Shown here piece by piece: positions 56,178-64,000 of a stretch of DNA of 64,000 bases. A model generated the notes under the pieces. The model had not been told where the DNA came from and did not search any database. It saw only the letters and a program-made list of their open reading frames with translations. This DNA is from Brevundimonas lutea (GTDB taxonomy: Bacteria; Pseudomonadota; Alphaproteobacteria; Caulobacterales; Caulobacteraceae). The stretch covers positions 62,001 through 126,000 of the forward strand of contig NZ_QUOQ01000005.1 of the NCBI RefSeq assembly GCF_003704105.1, given 5' to 3'. Positions within the stretch are counted from its first letter, which is position 1; each line of letters opens with the position of its first letter. The position numbers and the translations under genes were made by a program.

Positions 56178-56399
56178 TCACCGGCGCGCCATCACCTCGG
56201 GCCCCGTCGTCGCCCCGGCCAGGTTCAACAGGTGCACGAGCAGAAAGATGGCCGCCACCACCGACAGCAGCATCAGGAAGCGCCAGGGCATCATCCGGGG
56301 ACCCCGATGCACGTCCAGCGGCCGCGCTCCGCGCCAGGCGGAAAACAGGCCCAGGCAGGCGACGAGGGCGAGGGCGATCAGAGTGGCGGTCAGGCTCAT
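56178..56399 (-). CDS. Small two-helix membrane protein
   Basis: A 73-residue protein with two membrane segments (about 2-22 and 41-62) separated by RGARPLDVHRGPRMMPWRF. The conserved-looking HRGPRMMPWRFLMLL motif and the position make a real gene likely; I do not recognise the family. It starts 228 bases from podJ on the opposite strand, so both genes can be controlled by the same intergenic elements. Confidence 0.7.
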   Translation of the reverse strand: MSLTATLIALALVACLGLFSAWRGARPLDVHRGPRMMPWRFLMLLSVVAAIFLLVHLLNLAGATTGPEVMARR

Positions 56400-56470
56400 G
56401 GCCCGGCCGAGGTGGCGCGCCCAAGCTCCGACGGCAAGGGCGGGTTGAAATCTTGCCGAACGGTTAAGCC

Positions 56471-56485
56471 TTTACGTCGCATTAA
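56471..56485. promoter_or_regulatory. Near-consensus CtrA box 1
   Basis: TTTACGTCGCATTAA matches the CtrA pattern TTAA-N7-TTAA with one change in the first half. It lies 72 bases before the start of the small membrane protein gene and 143 bases before podJ, in the divergent region. CtrA is the cell-cycle regulator of Caulobacterales and is known to control podJ in C. crescentus. Confidence 0.5.
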
Positions 56486-56522
56486 CCAAAGCAGGACGAC
56501 ATCGATGCAAGGGGAGGCGCGG

Positions 56523-56546
56523 CTGTCCACAGGTTCACCGAACCTG
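56523..56546. promoter_or_regulatory. DnaA-like box next to a 7-bp inverted repeat
   Basis: CTGTCCACA at 56523-56531 agrees with the DnaA box TTATCCACA at seven of nine bases. It runs into an inverted repeat, CAGGTTC (56530-56536) with GAACCTG (56540-56546) around ACC. Either or both could be binding sites in the podJ promoter region; DnaA has been linked to podJ control in C. crescentus. The match is moderate, so this is a candidate only. Confidence 0.35.
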
Positions 56547-56560
56547 GCTACATCTTGCGG

Positions 56561-56575
56561 TTAACCACGTGTTTA
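56561..56575. promoter_or_regulatory. Near-consensus CtrA box 2
   Basis: TTAACCACGTGTTTA fits TTAA-N7-TTAA with one change in the second half and lies 53 bases before the podJ GTG. Two GANTC sites, the targets of the cell-cycle methyltransferase CcrM and of GcrA-dependent promoters, lie just downstream at 56622-56626 and 56659-56663, the first directly in front of the start codon. Confidence 0.55.
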
Positions 56576-56627
56576 CACCCCAGATTTGGACCGCTAGCGT
56601 CCACGCCATGGGTCGGGAGGCGAATCG

Positions 56628-59477
56628 GTGAGCGCAGCGTCGCCTTGGAGCGTCAAGGGAATCGATCCCAAGGCGCGCGAGATCGCCAAGGACCTGGCTC
56701 GTCGCTCCGGCATGACCTTGGGCGACTGGCTGAATCAGGTCATTCTCGAGGACGGCGACGATGAGGTCATCCCGCTGCCGCGTCGTGGCGCGATGGATCC
56801 GGGTCACGAGCGCCGGGGCCGTTCGCGCAGGCTCGATGACGCCTATCCGCGCCTGAACGACGAGCGTGAGGACGCCTATCACCGCCTGACCGCCCAATTG
56901 GACGCCCTCGCCGCCCGGCTGGAGGGCGCCGAGCACCGCTCGACCCTGGCCATCGCCGGCGTCGATCAGGCCGTCACCGGCATCGTCCGTCGCCTGGACG
57001 GCGAGGAGGAGGCCGCGACGGAGCAGAAGGCGCGGCTGGACGAGATCGCCGACGAACTGCGCGCGGGCCACCGTCGCCTGCGCCAGATGGAGGACCGGGT
57101 CGGGCCCGAGACCGAGGCCGGTTTCAAGAAGGTCGAGACCGCCATCGGCTCGGTCACGGGCCGCCTCTACGACATCGAGGAGCGCCAGCGCCTGGCGCTG
57201 GGCGAAATCCGTCAGCGTGTCGATCAGGTCGAATCCCAGGCGGCCAAGGCCCGCCCCGAGGCGGGGCAGGACATTCTGGAAAAGGTCGGCGCCCAGGTCA
57301 GCGCTCGGCTCGACGCCGCCCAGTCGCGCACGTCAGATGCCCTCAGGGGCCTGGAGCAATCCTTCGCCCAGCTGGACCAGCGACTGAAGGCGGCCGAGGG
57401 CCGAATCGAGCCCGACGGCGCCCGCGAGGCGGCGCGGTTCGAGAAGCTGGCCGAGAGCCTGACGCGTCAGGTCGAACAGAACCGCGAAGAGATGTTCCGT
57501 CGGCTGGATGTGGCCGCGACGGAGAACCGCCTGGACCGCATCGAGCGCGCGGTCTCGGGCCTGACCGACCAGCTGGCGGCTTCCGAACGCCGCTCGGCCC
57601 AGGCGGTCGAGGCTATGGGCCGCGAGATCGTCCGGATCGCCGAGAATCTGGATCAGCGGCTGAAACAGGCCGACGCCGAGGTCGGCACCCGTATCCGAGA
57701 CGAGATGCGCGACGCCGGGGAAGGAGTCACCCGCAAATTCGCCCGCGCCGTCGAAAACCTTGGCGAACGGCTGGACACCGACCTGAAGACCCTTTCGGAC
57801 CGCGTGGACGGCGAGATCGCCGCCGCCGGCCGCCGTCAGGACGCCGATGCCCGACGTCTCGCGGAAGCGGTCGACCAGCGCCTGACCCGCGCCGGCGATC
57901 AGCAGGTGCTGGCCCTCGAGAAACTGGGTGGCGAGATCGCCCGCATCTCGGAACGTCTCGGCGAGCGCATCGCCCAATCCGAGCGCAGGTCGGCCTCGGC
58001 GATCGAGGACATCACCGAGCGCCTCGCCACGTCGGCCGAGAAGAACGACCAGCTGTATGCCCGCGCATCCGGAGACCTCGCGGATCGCATGCGGCAGAGC
58101 GAGGAGCGCACGGCCAGGCTCCTTGCCGAGGCGCGCGAGGCTATGGAGCGTCGCGCCGAGCCCGTGAGCCCGCCGCCCGCCGCTGACCCGTCGCCCGACT
58201 GGCGTGTCGCGGCCTTCCCCGGCGAAACCTTCGAGTCGAGCGACAGCACCCCGGCCGGCGGTTGGTCGGATGATCCGCTAATCGACGATCTGGAGGCGCA
58301 GGCGCCCAAGGCCGCCGCTCCGGAGCCGGCGCCCGCCGCCGGCCCCGAGACGCCCGCGGCGCTGGACGCGCCCTTCGGCTTCGCCAGTCTCGCGCCCGAA
58401 GCCGTGGCCGCCATGGCGGCCCCAACCCCGGCCGAGCCGGCGACACCGCCGGTCGAGCGCGTCGAGGAGCCGTCACTGAACGGCGACGATCTCGACGCCT
58501 TCGGCGGCGCCGATGTGTCGGACGTCTTCGCCGCCACCGCGCCGCCGGCTGATCATCTCGATCCCGATGGGCACGAGGATCACGGCGAGCACGACTTCGT
58601 CGATCCGCGCCAGGCCCGTCGCGAACGCGCCGCCTCGACCCAGTCCACCATCGCCGCGGCCCGCGCCGCCATGACCGCGCCGGAGCCTGAACAGCCGGCC
58701 ACGACCGGCGGCCTGCTGCGCAAAGGCGGCAAGAGCAAGCTTCAGCTGAGGCTGGATCGCCAGGCCCGCAAGGACGGCGGCACGGTCAAGAAAGCGTTCC
58801 TGGCCTCGGTCACCGCCGTGGCCCTCACCGGCGGCGTCTATGGCTATATGCGCCTGACCGAAAGTCCGCTGCTGCCCTCCAGCGGCGGCGAGCCCGATCT
58901 GATCGCCGCCAGTCTGACCGTGCCGACCGACGCGCCCGCGGCCCCGAGCGAAGGTGAGCGCGCCTATCAGGCCGCCCTGACGGCGCTGGACGCCGGAGAG
59001 CCGGGCGCCGTGACGGCCCTGACCCGCGCCGCCGAACTGGGCTACGCCCCGGCGCAGCTGCACCTGGCGCGCCTGTACGAAACCGGCGATCAGGGCGTGA
59101 CCGTCGACCCGGCCGAGGCGCGGATCTGGAGCCAGCGCGCGGCCGAGAACGGTTCGGAGCGCGCCATGCATAATCTTGCGCTGATGCTCTACGCGGGGCA
59201 GGGGGGCGCCGTTGATCAGGCGGAGGCGGCCAGCTGGTTCCGGCAGGCGGCTGAGCGCGGCCTGACCGACAGCCAGTTCAACCTGGCCAAGCTCTATGCC
59301 GACGGCGCCGAAGGCGTGGCGCGCGATCCGGCAGAGGCGCTGCGTTGGTATCTCATCGCCGGGCAGTCGGGCGACCTGGAGGCCCGGGCCGAAGCCGAGC
59401 GCATCGCCGCCGCCCTGCCGGCCGCGCGCCGCTCCGAAATCGAACAGGCCGCCCAGAGCTTCGTCGCCGCCGGCTGA
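56628..59477 (+). CDS. podJ: Polar organelle development protein PodJ
   Basis: 949 residues from a GTG at 56628 behind GGGAGG. The N-terminus SPWSVKGIDPKAREIAKDLA with RRSGMTLGDWLNQ is diagnostic for PodJ. A long series of coiled-coil segments follows (about 60-520, with repeats such as RLDRIERAVSGLTDQLAASE), then a low-complexity acidic, Pro/Ala-rich region (about 520-690), a membrane segment (about 722-742) and periplasmic Sel1/TPR-like repeats (about 780-930; AAELGYAPAQLHLARLYETG). PodJ marks the new pole and recruits PleC and pilus/holdfast factors. The peptidoglycan-binding domain known at the end of C. crescentus PodJ is not seen; the protein ends just after the repeats. Confidence 0.92.
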   Translation: MSAASPWSVKGIDPKAREIAKDLARRSGMTLGDWLNQVILEDGDDEVIPLPRRGAMDPGHERRGRSRRLDDAYPRLNDEREDAYHRLTAQLDALAARLEGAEHRSTLAIAGVDQAVTGIVRRLDGEEEAATEQKARLDEIADELRAGHRRLRQMEDRVGPETEAGFKKVETAIGSVTGRLYDIEERQRLALGEIRQRVDQVESQAAKARPEAGQDILEKVGAQVSARLDAAQSRTSDALRGLEQSFAQLDQRLKAAEGRIEPDGAREAARFEKLAESLTRQVEQNREEMFRRLDVAATENRLDRIERAVSGLTDQLAASERRSAQAVEAMGREIVRIAENLDQRLKQADAEVGTRIRDEMRDAGEGVTRKFARAVENLGERLDTDLKTLSDRVDGEIAAAGRRQDADARRLAEAVDQRLTRAGDQQVLALEKLGGEIARISERLGERIAQSERRSASAIEDITERLATSAEKNDQLYARASGDLADRMRQSEERTARLLAEAREAMERRAEPVSPPPAADPSPDWRVAAFPGETFESSDSTPAGGWSDDPLIDDLEAQAPKAAAPEPAPAAGPETPAALDAPFGFASLAPEAVAAMAAPTPAEPATPPVERVEEPSLNGDDLDAFGGADVSDVFAATAPPADHLDPDGHEDHGEHDFVDPRQARRERAASTQSTIAAARAAMTAPEPEQPATTGGLLRKGGKSKLQLRLDRQARKDGGTVKKAFLASVTAVALTGGVYGYMRLTESPLLPSSGGEPDLIAASLTVPTDAPAAPSEGERAYQAALTALDAGEPGAVTALTRAAELGYAPAQLHLARLYETGDQGVTVDPAEARIWSQRAAENGSERAMHNLALMLYAGQGGAVDQAEAASWFRQAAERGLTDSQFNLAKLYADGAEGVARDPAEALRWYLIAGQSGDLEARAEAERIAAALPAARRSEIEQAAQSFVAAG

Positions 59478-59614
59478 TCTGCGGGAAGCCAAACGCCAGC
59501 CGACGGGTGGTCATCGTTTCGGCGCCTCGATAAGACACGGGTTCGTGAAGTTCGTCGGCCTCCCTCTCTCCGGCCGACGACATCCGGTCCATCCTCCAGC
59601 CGAAGGCCCGCCCT

Positions 59615-60586
59615 TTGGACATCTACCTGCCGATCGCCGAGGTTTCGGTGAACGCGCCGCTGTTGATCCTGTTGGGCGCGGCGGTGGGCTTCATCTCGGG
59701 CCTTTTCGGCATCGGCGGCGGCTTCCTGATGGCCCCGGTGCTGGTGTTCATGGGCATTCCGCCGACCGTGGCGGTCGCCAGCCAGGCCAGCCACGTCGTC
59801 GCCTCCTCCACCTCCGGCGTGGTCAGCTACGGCGCCCAGAAGGCGGTCGACTACAAGATGGGTGGGGTCATGGCGATCGGCGGGGTCGCCGGCGCCTTCG
59901 TCGGCGTCGAGATCTTCCGTTACCTGCGCCTCCTGGGCCAGGCCGACCTGGTGGTCGCGGTGGCGTATCTACTGCTGCTGGGGACCATCGGGGCCCTGAT
60001 GCTGAACGAGTCTTTGGGTCAGATCATCCGTCGGCGACAGGGCCTGCCCAATCCGCCCCGGACCCAGCGCCGGCCGATGTGGCTGTACGGCCTGCCATGG
60101 CGCATGCGGTTCCCGCGCTCGGGCCTCTATATCTCTGCCATTCCGCCGCTGGGCCTCGGCGTCTGCGTGGGCATCCTGTCGGCCATCATGGGTGTGGGCG
60201 GCGGCTTCATCCTGGTGCCGGCCATGCTCTATGTGCTGCGCATGAAGGCCTCGGTGGTGGTCGGCACCAGCCTGCTGCAGATCATTATCACGACCGGCGT
60301 CACCACCGTGCTGCAGGCCGGCCGCAACCAGACGGTCGACATCGTGCTGTCGACCCTGCTGCTAGTCGGCGGAGTGATCGGAGCCCAGTACGGCGCCAAG
60401 CTGTCGGGCCGCTTCCGCGCCGAGGAGCTGCGGGCGGTCCTGGGGCTGCTGGTGCTGCTGGTCGGAATCCAGATGGGGCTGGAGCTGTTCGTGCGCCCGG
60501 ATGAGATGTTCCAGCTGGCCCCGGGCGTCGATCAGCCCGAGCCCATCGCCGAAGTCGCCGTCCCGGACGATGAGGACGTGCGATGA
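59615..60586 (+). CDS. TSUP/TauE-SafE family sulfite exporter-like permease
   Basis: 323 residues from a TTG at 59615. About eight membrane segments with the two family repeats GLFGIGGGFLMAPVLVFMG (about 30-48) and ILSAIMGVGGGFILVPAML (about 188-206). TSUP permeases carry small anions such as sulfite, sulfoacetate or taurine-derived compounds. It is coupled by ATGA to the TIGR02186 gene. The substrate cannot be deduced here. Confidence 0.91.
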   Translation: MDIYLPIAEVSVNAPLLILLGAAVGFISGLFGIGGGFLMAPVLVFMGIPPTVAVASQASHVVASSTSGVVSYGAQKAVDYKMGGVMAIGGVAGAFVGVEIFRYLRLLGQADLVVAVAYLLLLGTIGALMLNESLGQIIRRRQGLPNPPRTQRRPMWLYGLPWRMRFPRSGLYISAIPPLGLGVCVGILSAIMGVGGGFILVPAMLYVLRMKASVVVGTSLLQIIITTGVTTVLQAGRNQTVDIVLSTLLLVGGVIGAQYGAKLSGRFRAEELRAVLGLLVLLVGIQMGLELFVRPDEMFQLAPGVDQPEPIAEVAVPDDEDVR

Positions 60587-61398
60587 TCCCCGCCGTCCCG
60601 CCGCCTCCCGATCCGCCTGCCGCTGTGTCGGAAGCGCCCGAGCGGTCGGCCGCGACCGAGCGGGAGGTGCGGGTCGCCGCCGCCCTGACCGACGCCGAGG
60701 TCCGGATCGACACCGGCTTTTCCGGCGCCTCGATGATCATCTATGGGGCGGTGTTCAATCCGACCGACGCCCCCGCCGACGTCGTGGTCGTTGTGCGCGG
60801 CCCCGACCAGCCGGTGCGTCTTATCCGCAAGCAGCGCGTGCTGGGCGTCTGGCTGAACAGTCGTCCGGTGCTGTTCGAGGGCGCGCCCGGCTTCTACATG
60901 ACGGCCTCGACCCGGCCGCTGAGCGATGTCGCCGATTTCGGCTCCCTGCGTCGTCTGGGCGTCGGCGTGGACCACCTCCAGATCGACGCCCCGGCGGAGG
61001 CGCGCAGCGTCACCCGTTACGGCGTGCGCGACGTGGTCATCAGCCGTCTGGGCGAGGATTACCTCGACTGGCGGCGCGCCGTGATCCGGCTGAAACAGAC
61101 CGCCAACCTCTATTCCAGCGACGACGACGGCGTGACCTTCGTCGACCGCGGCCTGTTCCGCGCCGAGCTGGAACTGCCGACCACGGCGCCGACCGGCCGC
61201 TACCACGCCGAGGTCTGGGTCTTTCAGGAGGGCGAGCCGGTGGGCGTCTCCAACCTCACCCTGCGCGTCGAAAAGGTCGGGTTCGAGCGCGCCATCTACG
61301 ACTTCGCGCACCAGCGTCCCTGGCTTTACGGTATCCTGTGCGTGATGCTGGCCTCGGCCACCGGCCTGGGCGCATCGAGAGTGTTCAAGCGACGCTGA
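60583..61398 (+). CDS. TIGR02186 family transmembrane protein
   Basis: 271 residues. The long extracytoplasmic part has VRIDTGFSGASMIIYGAVFN and RPVLFEGAPGFYMTASTRPL; a C-terminal membrane segment (about 246-265) ends in ASRVFKRR. This is the TIGR02186 / Alph_Pro_TM family, confined to Alphaproteobacteria and usually next to a TSUP permease, as here. There is no N-terminal signal peptide of the usual strength in the visible start. Probably an accessory subunit of the permease. Confidence 0.9.
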   Translation: MIPAVPPPPDPPAAVSEAPERSAATEREVRVAAALTDAEVRIDTGFSGASMIIYGAVFNPTDAPADVVVVVRGPDQPVRLIRKQRVLGVWLNSRPVLFEGAPGFYMTASTRPLSDVADFGSLRRLGVGVDHLQIDAPAEARSVTRYGVRDVVISRLGEDYLDWRRAVIRLKQTANLYSSDDDGVTFVDRGLFRAELELPTTAPTGRYHAEVWVFQEGEPVGVSNLTLRVEKVGFERAIYDFAHQRPWLYGILCVMLASATGLGASRVFKRR

Positions 61399-61440
61399 GG
61401 CCTCTGGAGGCGAGCGCGCGGCTGGGCTATCGCGGACGTC

Positions 61441-62469
61441 ATGAAGCGCGCCCATCTGATCCTCGCCGCCGCCGTGTCCGCGGTCGTCCTGTTCCCGGCC
61501 GTCCACGCTCTGTCCTGGGGCTCGACCGGCCACCGACTGGTTGGCGCCGCCGCCGTCCGGTCCCTGCCGGACGAGCTTCCCGCTTTTGTGCGCACGCCCC
61601 AGGCGGCCGCCGAAGTCGGCGAACTGTCGCGCGAACCGGATCGCTGGAAGGGCGCCGGTCAGCCGCACGACCGCGAGCGCGACACGGCCCACTTCGTCGA
61701 CATGACCGACGACGGCCGGGTCATGGTCGCGGCCGGGCCGCATATTCGCGAGCTGCCAGAGCTGAAATGGCAATATGACGCGGCGCTGATCCAGGCCGGC
61801 ACCGACGTCAACGCCGCCGGTTATCTGCCCTACGCCATCATGGACGCCTGGCAGCAGCTGGTGCGCGACTTCGCCTATATCCGCGTCCTGAACGCCGCCG
61901 CCGCGCGCGAAACCGATCCTGAACGGGCCGCCTGGTACCGGGAAGACCTGAAGCGCCGCGAAGCCCTGACCCTGCGCGACCTCGGGGTGCTCAGCCATTA
62001 TGTCGGCGACGCCGCCCAGCCGCACCACACCACCATCCACTACAATGGCTGGGACCGGGATACGCCGAACCCGGAGGGCTTCACCACCTCGCGCCAGACC
62101 CACGGCATGTTCGAGGGCGCCTTCGTCCAGCGGACCCAGCGCCTGGACGCCATCGAGGCGGCCATGCCTGCATCGCGCCTGGAGGGCTTCGACCTCCGCG
62201 CCCGGACCGCCGACTACCTCCTGGCCACGCTCGGTCAGGTCACGCCCTTCTACCGGCTGGAGAAGAGCGGCGGCTTTCGTGACGACGATCCCCGAGGCGC
62301 GGCCTTCGCCACCGAGCGGCTGGCGGCCGGCGCGGCCGAGCTCCGTGATCTGACCATCCTGGCCTGGCGCGCCTCGGCCGAGGTGTCGGTTGGCTGGCCG
62401 GCGGTCAAGGTGGCCGAGGTTGAGGCGGGATCCGCCGATCCCTGGCTGGCGATGATCGGGGAGGACTGA
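61441..62469 (+). CDS. S1/P1-type nuclease, exported
   Basis: 342 residues with a signal peptide (hydrophobic 5-22). The mature N-terminus is probably the Trp in ALSWGSTGHRLVG, since these nucleases use an N-terminal Trp as zinc ligand. Other zinc-site segments are AHFVDM and SHYVGDAAQPHHTTIHYNGWD. The fold is shared with zinc phospholipase C, so a lipid-directed role cannot be excluded. It is four bases from the TPR-sulfotransferase gene and probably co-transcribed. Confidence 0.87.
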   Translation: MKRAHLILAAAVSAVVLFPAVHALSWGSTGHRLVGAAAVRSLPDELPAFVRTPQAAAEVGELSREPDRWKGAGQPHDRERDTAHFVDMTDDGRVMVAAGPHIRELPELKWQYDAALIQAGTDVNAAGYLPYAIMDAWQQLVRDFAYIRVLNAAAARETDPERAAWYREDLKRREALTLRDLGVLSHYVGDAAQPHHTTIHYNGWDRDTPNPEGFTTSRQTHGMFEGAFVQRTQRLDAIEAAMPASRLEGFDLRARTADYLLATLGQVTPFYRLEKSGGFRDDDPRGAAFATERLAAGAAELRDLTILAWRASAEVSVGWPAVKVAEVEAGSADPWLAMIGED

Positions 62470-62472
62470 GCC

Positions 62473-63936
62473 GTGCCGCCGGGCTCGCCGTTCGCGCCCG
62501 GCGACCTCGCGCGCCGGCTGGCCGAGGCCTCGGCGCTGAGACAGGCGGGTCGCTGGGTTGAGGCCTGCGCCGCCTATGAAGAGGTGCTGGCCGCCGATCC
62601 GGGCCTGGCCGACAGTTGGTTCAATCTGGCGCTCTGCCGCCGCCGCGCCCGCCGCTTCGAGGCGGCGCTCGACGCCTACGCCCAGGCGCTGATCCACGGC
62701 GTCTCCGGGCCGGCCGAGGTCCATTTGAATCGCGCGGTGATCCTCAGCGAGGATCTCGATCAACCCGACGCCGCCCTGGCCGAACTCGAACGAGCCGTGG
62801 CGCTCGATTCCGACTACCTTCCGGCCTGGCTCAATCTCGGCAATCTTCATGAGGACCGTGGCGAGCGCGACGCGGCCCGCCTGGCCTATGAGCAGGCGCT
62901 GCTCATCGCTCCCGATCATCCTCTCGGCCTCGCGCGTCTCGCCGGCGTCACGCGCTTCGACGCTCCCGACGATGCCCTGATCGCCCGCATGACGGCCCGG
63001 CGCGCCGACGCACGTCTCGATCCGGAGAACCGCGCCGATCTAGAGTTCGCCCTCGGTCGCGCGCTCGATTCCGTCGGCGCCTACGACGCCGCCTTCGATG
63101 CCTACGCCCGCGCCAATCACGCCCAGGCCCTGGGGTGGGGCGTCCGCTACGACCCCTCGGTCGCCGAGCGGCTGATCGACGACCTGATCGCCGTATACGC
63201 CAAACCCGCTCCGTCCGCTGATCCGGCGGACGCGAGCCCAGCGCCGCTGTTCATCTGCGGTCACTTCCGCTCCGGCTCGACCCTGGCGGAGCGCCTTCTC
63301 GCCGGCCATCCGCAGGTCACGCCCGGGGGCGAACTGGACACGCTCCCGGCCCTCGAACACCAGCTGGGCGGGCCGGTCGCGGCCGCGCGCGCGCCGCAGG
63401 GCCGCATTGTCGAGGCGGCCTCGACCTATCGCGCCGAGGTCGCGCGCACGCGTCCTGGCCCGGGCCTCCTGATCGACAAGCGGCCCGACAACGTTCTTCG
63501 CCTGGGCCTCGCCAAGCGGCTGTTCCCCGCCGCCCGCATCGTGCTGACCCGCCGCGATCCGCGAGACGTCGTGCTGTCCAACTGGATGCTCCAGCTCGGC
63601 CCTGCCGCATCCCAGGCGCTGACCCTCGAAGCCATGGCCCATTGGGTGCGGCAGATCGACCGGCTGATCGCCCACTGGCGGCGCCTCTGGCCCGACGACA
63701 TCCTGGTGCTCGATTACGACGCTCTGGTTCGCGATCCCGAGACCCACACCCGCCGTCTCCTGACCTTCGCCGGTCTGAGCTGGCGGGCCGAGGTGCTGGA
63801 TTTCGCCGATCGTCCGGGCGCCGTGCGCACCGCCAGCGTCTGGCAGGTGCGAGAGCCGCTCTATACCCGCAGCTCCGGCCGCTGGCGCCGCTACGCCGAC
63901 CGCCTGCCGCCCGACGTGTTGGCGCTGGGCGACTAG
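62473..63936 (+). CDS. TPR-repeat sulfotransferase fusion
   Basis: 487 residues from a GTG at 62473. Residues 1-170 are TPR repeats (WVEACAAYEEVLAADPGLAD, PAWLNLGNLHEDRGERDAA). The sulfotransferase domain begins at LFICGHFRSGSTLAERLLAG (P-loop, about 257-276), with LLIDKRPDNVLRLG, RIVLTRRDPRDVVLSNWM (PAPS 3'-phosphate site) and SGRWRRYADRLPP. TPR-sulfotransferases of this type are common in Alphaproteobacteria; the acceptor may be a protein Tyr or a glycan. Its TAG shares CTAG with the stop of a minus-strand gene. Confidence 0.9.
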   Translation: MPPGSPFAPGDLARRLAEASALRQAGRWVEACAAYEEVLAADPGLADSWFNLALCRRRARRFEAALDAYAQALIHGVSGPAEVHLNRAVILSEDLDQPDAALAELERAVALDSDYLPAWLNLGNLHEDRGERDAARLAYEQALLIAPDHPLGLARLAGVTRFDAPDDALIARMTARRADARLDPENRADLEFALGRALDSVGAYDAAFDAYARANHAQALGWGVRYDPSVAERLIDDLIAVYAKPAPSADPADASPAPLFICGHFRSGSTLAERLLAGHPQVTPGGELDTLPALEHQLGGPVAAARAPQGRIVEAASTYRAEVARTRPGPGLLIDKRPDNVLRLGLAKRLFPAARIVLTRRDPRDVVLSNWMLQLGPAASQALTLEAMAHWVRQIDRLIAHWRRLWPDDILVLDYDALVRDPETHTRRLLTFAGLSWRAEVLDFADRPGAVRTASVWQVREPLYTRSSGRWRRYADRLPPDVLALGD

Positions 63937-64000
63937 GCGCTCGGCTCCACCGGATCGGGCGCGTCCTGGAGGCCTGTCGCATGGCGCCTCTGCAGCCGCT
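63933..64000 (-). CDS. C-terminal end of a minus-strand gene (cut by window edge)
   Basis: Reading inward from the right edge, a minus-strand frame stays open for 21 complete codons (RLQRRHATGLQDAPDPVEPS plus Ala) and ends at TAG (63933-63935), sharing CTAG with the TPR-sulfotransferase stop. The same sharing is seen at two other convergent pairs in this window, which supports a real gene. Too little is visible to name it. Confidence 0.4.
   Translation of the reverse strand, partial: RLQRRHATGLQDAPDPVEPSA

Noticed and set aside
60532..62919. Minus-strand open frame of about 795 codons opposite the TIGR02186, nuclease and sulfotransferase genes
   Set aside because: It spans three supported genes and two gene boundaries, with shadow-like composition.

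Overview
The window is a dense, GC-rich stretch of an alphaproteobacterial chromosome, most likely a member of the Caulobacteraceae and plausibly Brevundimonas. The reasons are a PodJ-type polarity protein preceded by near-consensus CtrA boxes and GANTC sites, DUF4908, DUF2125 and TIGR02186 family proteins, PhaB, and a ligase-associated helicase/PdeM pair. Starts at GTG and TTG are common, four-base start/stop overlaps (ATGA, GTGA, TTGA) are frequent, and there are no rRNA, tRNA, CRISPR or insertion elements that I can see.

Layout. 1-8.1 kb: the 5' part of mutS (minus, runs off the left edge), a cobalamin riboswitch with a terminator-type platform controlling a BtuB-like receptor, an aldo/keto-reductase-fold protein that seems to lack its catalytic tetrad, a PhoR-like histidine kinase and a divergent MHYT-like hybrid kinase. 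8.1-16 kb: DUF4908 protein, phaB, two tandem related small lipoproteins, an hisC / chorismate-mutase-like / DUF2125 operon and a DinG-type helicase. 16-29 kb: a small membrane protein coupled to a ligase-associated DEXH helicase and PdeM, Mpo1-like protein, LLM-class oxidoreductase, putP, an OmpA-type lipoprotein with its terminator, a TonB-like proline-rich protein, a fumarylacetoacetase-family hydrolase, a degenerate GumN/TraB protein, an S41 peptidase, a PAS protein and a proline/cysteine-rich secreted protein. 29-32 kb: kynA and a TadE/TadG-like pair whose start codon lies inside an 18-bp perfect inverted repeat.

32-46.6 kb is a surface-glycan locus: two heparinase-II/III-like proteins with no signal peptide, a LicD/fukutin-like nucleotidyltransferase next to a TagD-like cytidylyltransferase, WecB and WecC (UDP-ManNAcA synthesis), a GT2 and a GT4 glycosyltransferase, a degenerate polysaccharide-deacetylase-like protein and two methyltransferase-like proteins, mostly translationally coupled from 36.0 kb on. 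No Wzx, Wzy, Wza or priming transferase is visible here, so export and initiation must be encoded elsewhere. The set suggests an acidic ManNAcA-containing polymer decorated with glycerol-phosphate or a similar CDP-linked group; that is inference.

46.6-64 kb: a YibQ-type divergent deacetylase, a stand-alone response regulator, an FAD-dependent oxidoreductase, hpt, a zinc-ribbon membrane protein, the operon ftsE-ftsX-ydcF-plsC-sulfotransferase, a PNPOx-like protein, a small membrane protein, podJ, a TSUP permease with a TIGR02186 protein, an S1/P1-type nuclease, a TPR-sulfotransferase fusion, and the C-terminal end of a minus-strand gene at the right edge. Three convergent gene pairs share one CTAG as both stop codons.
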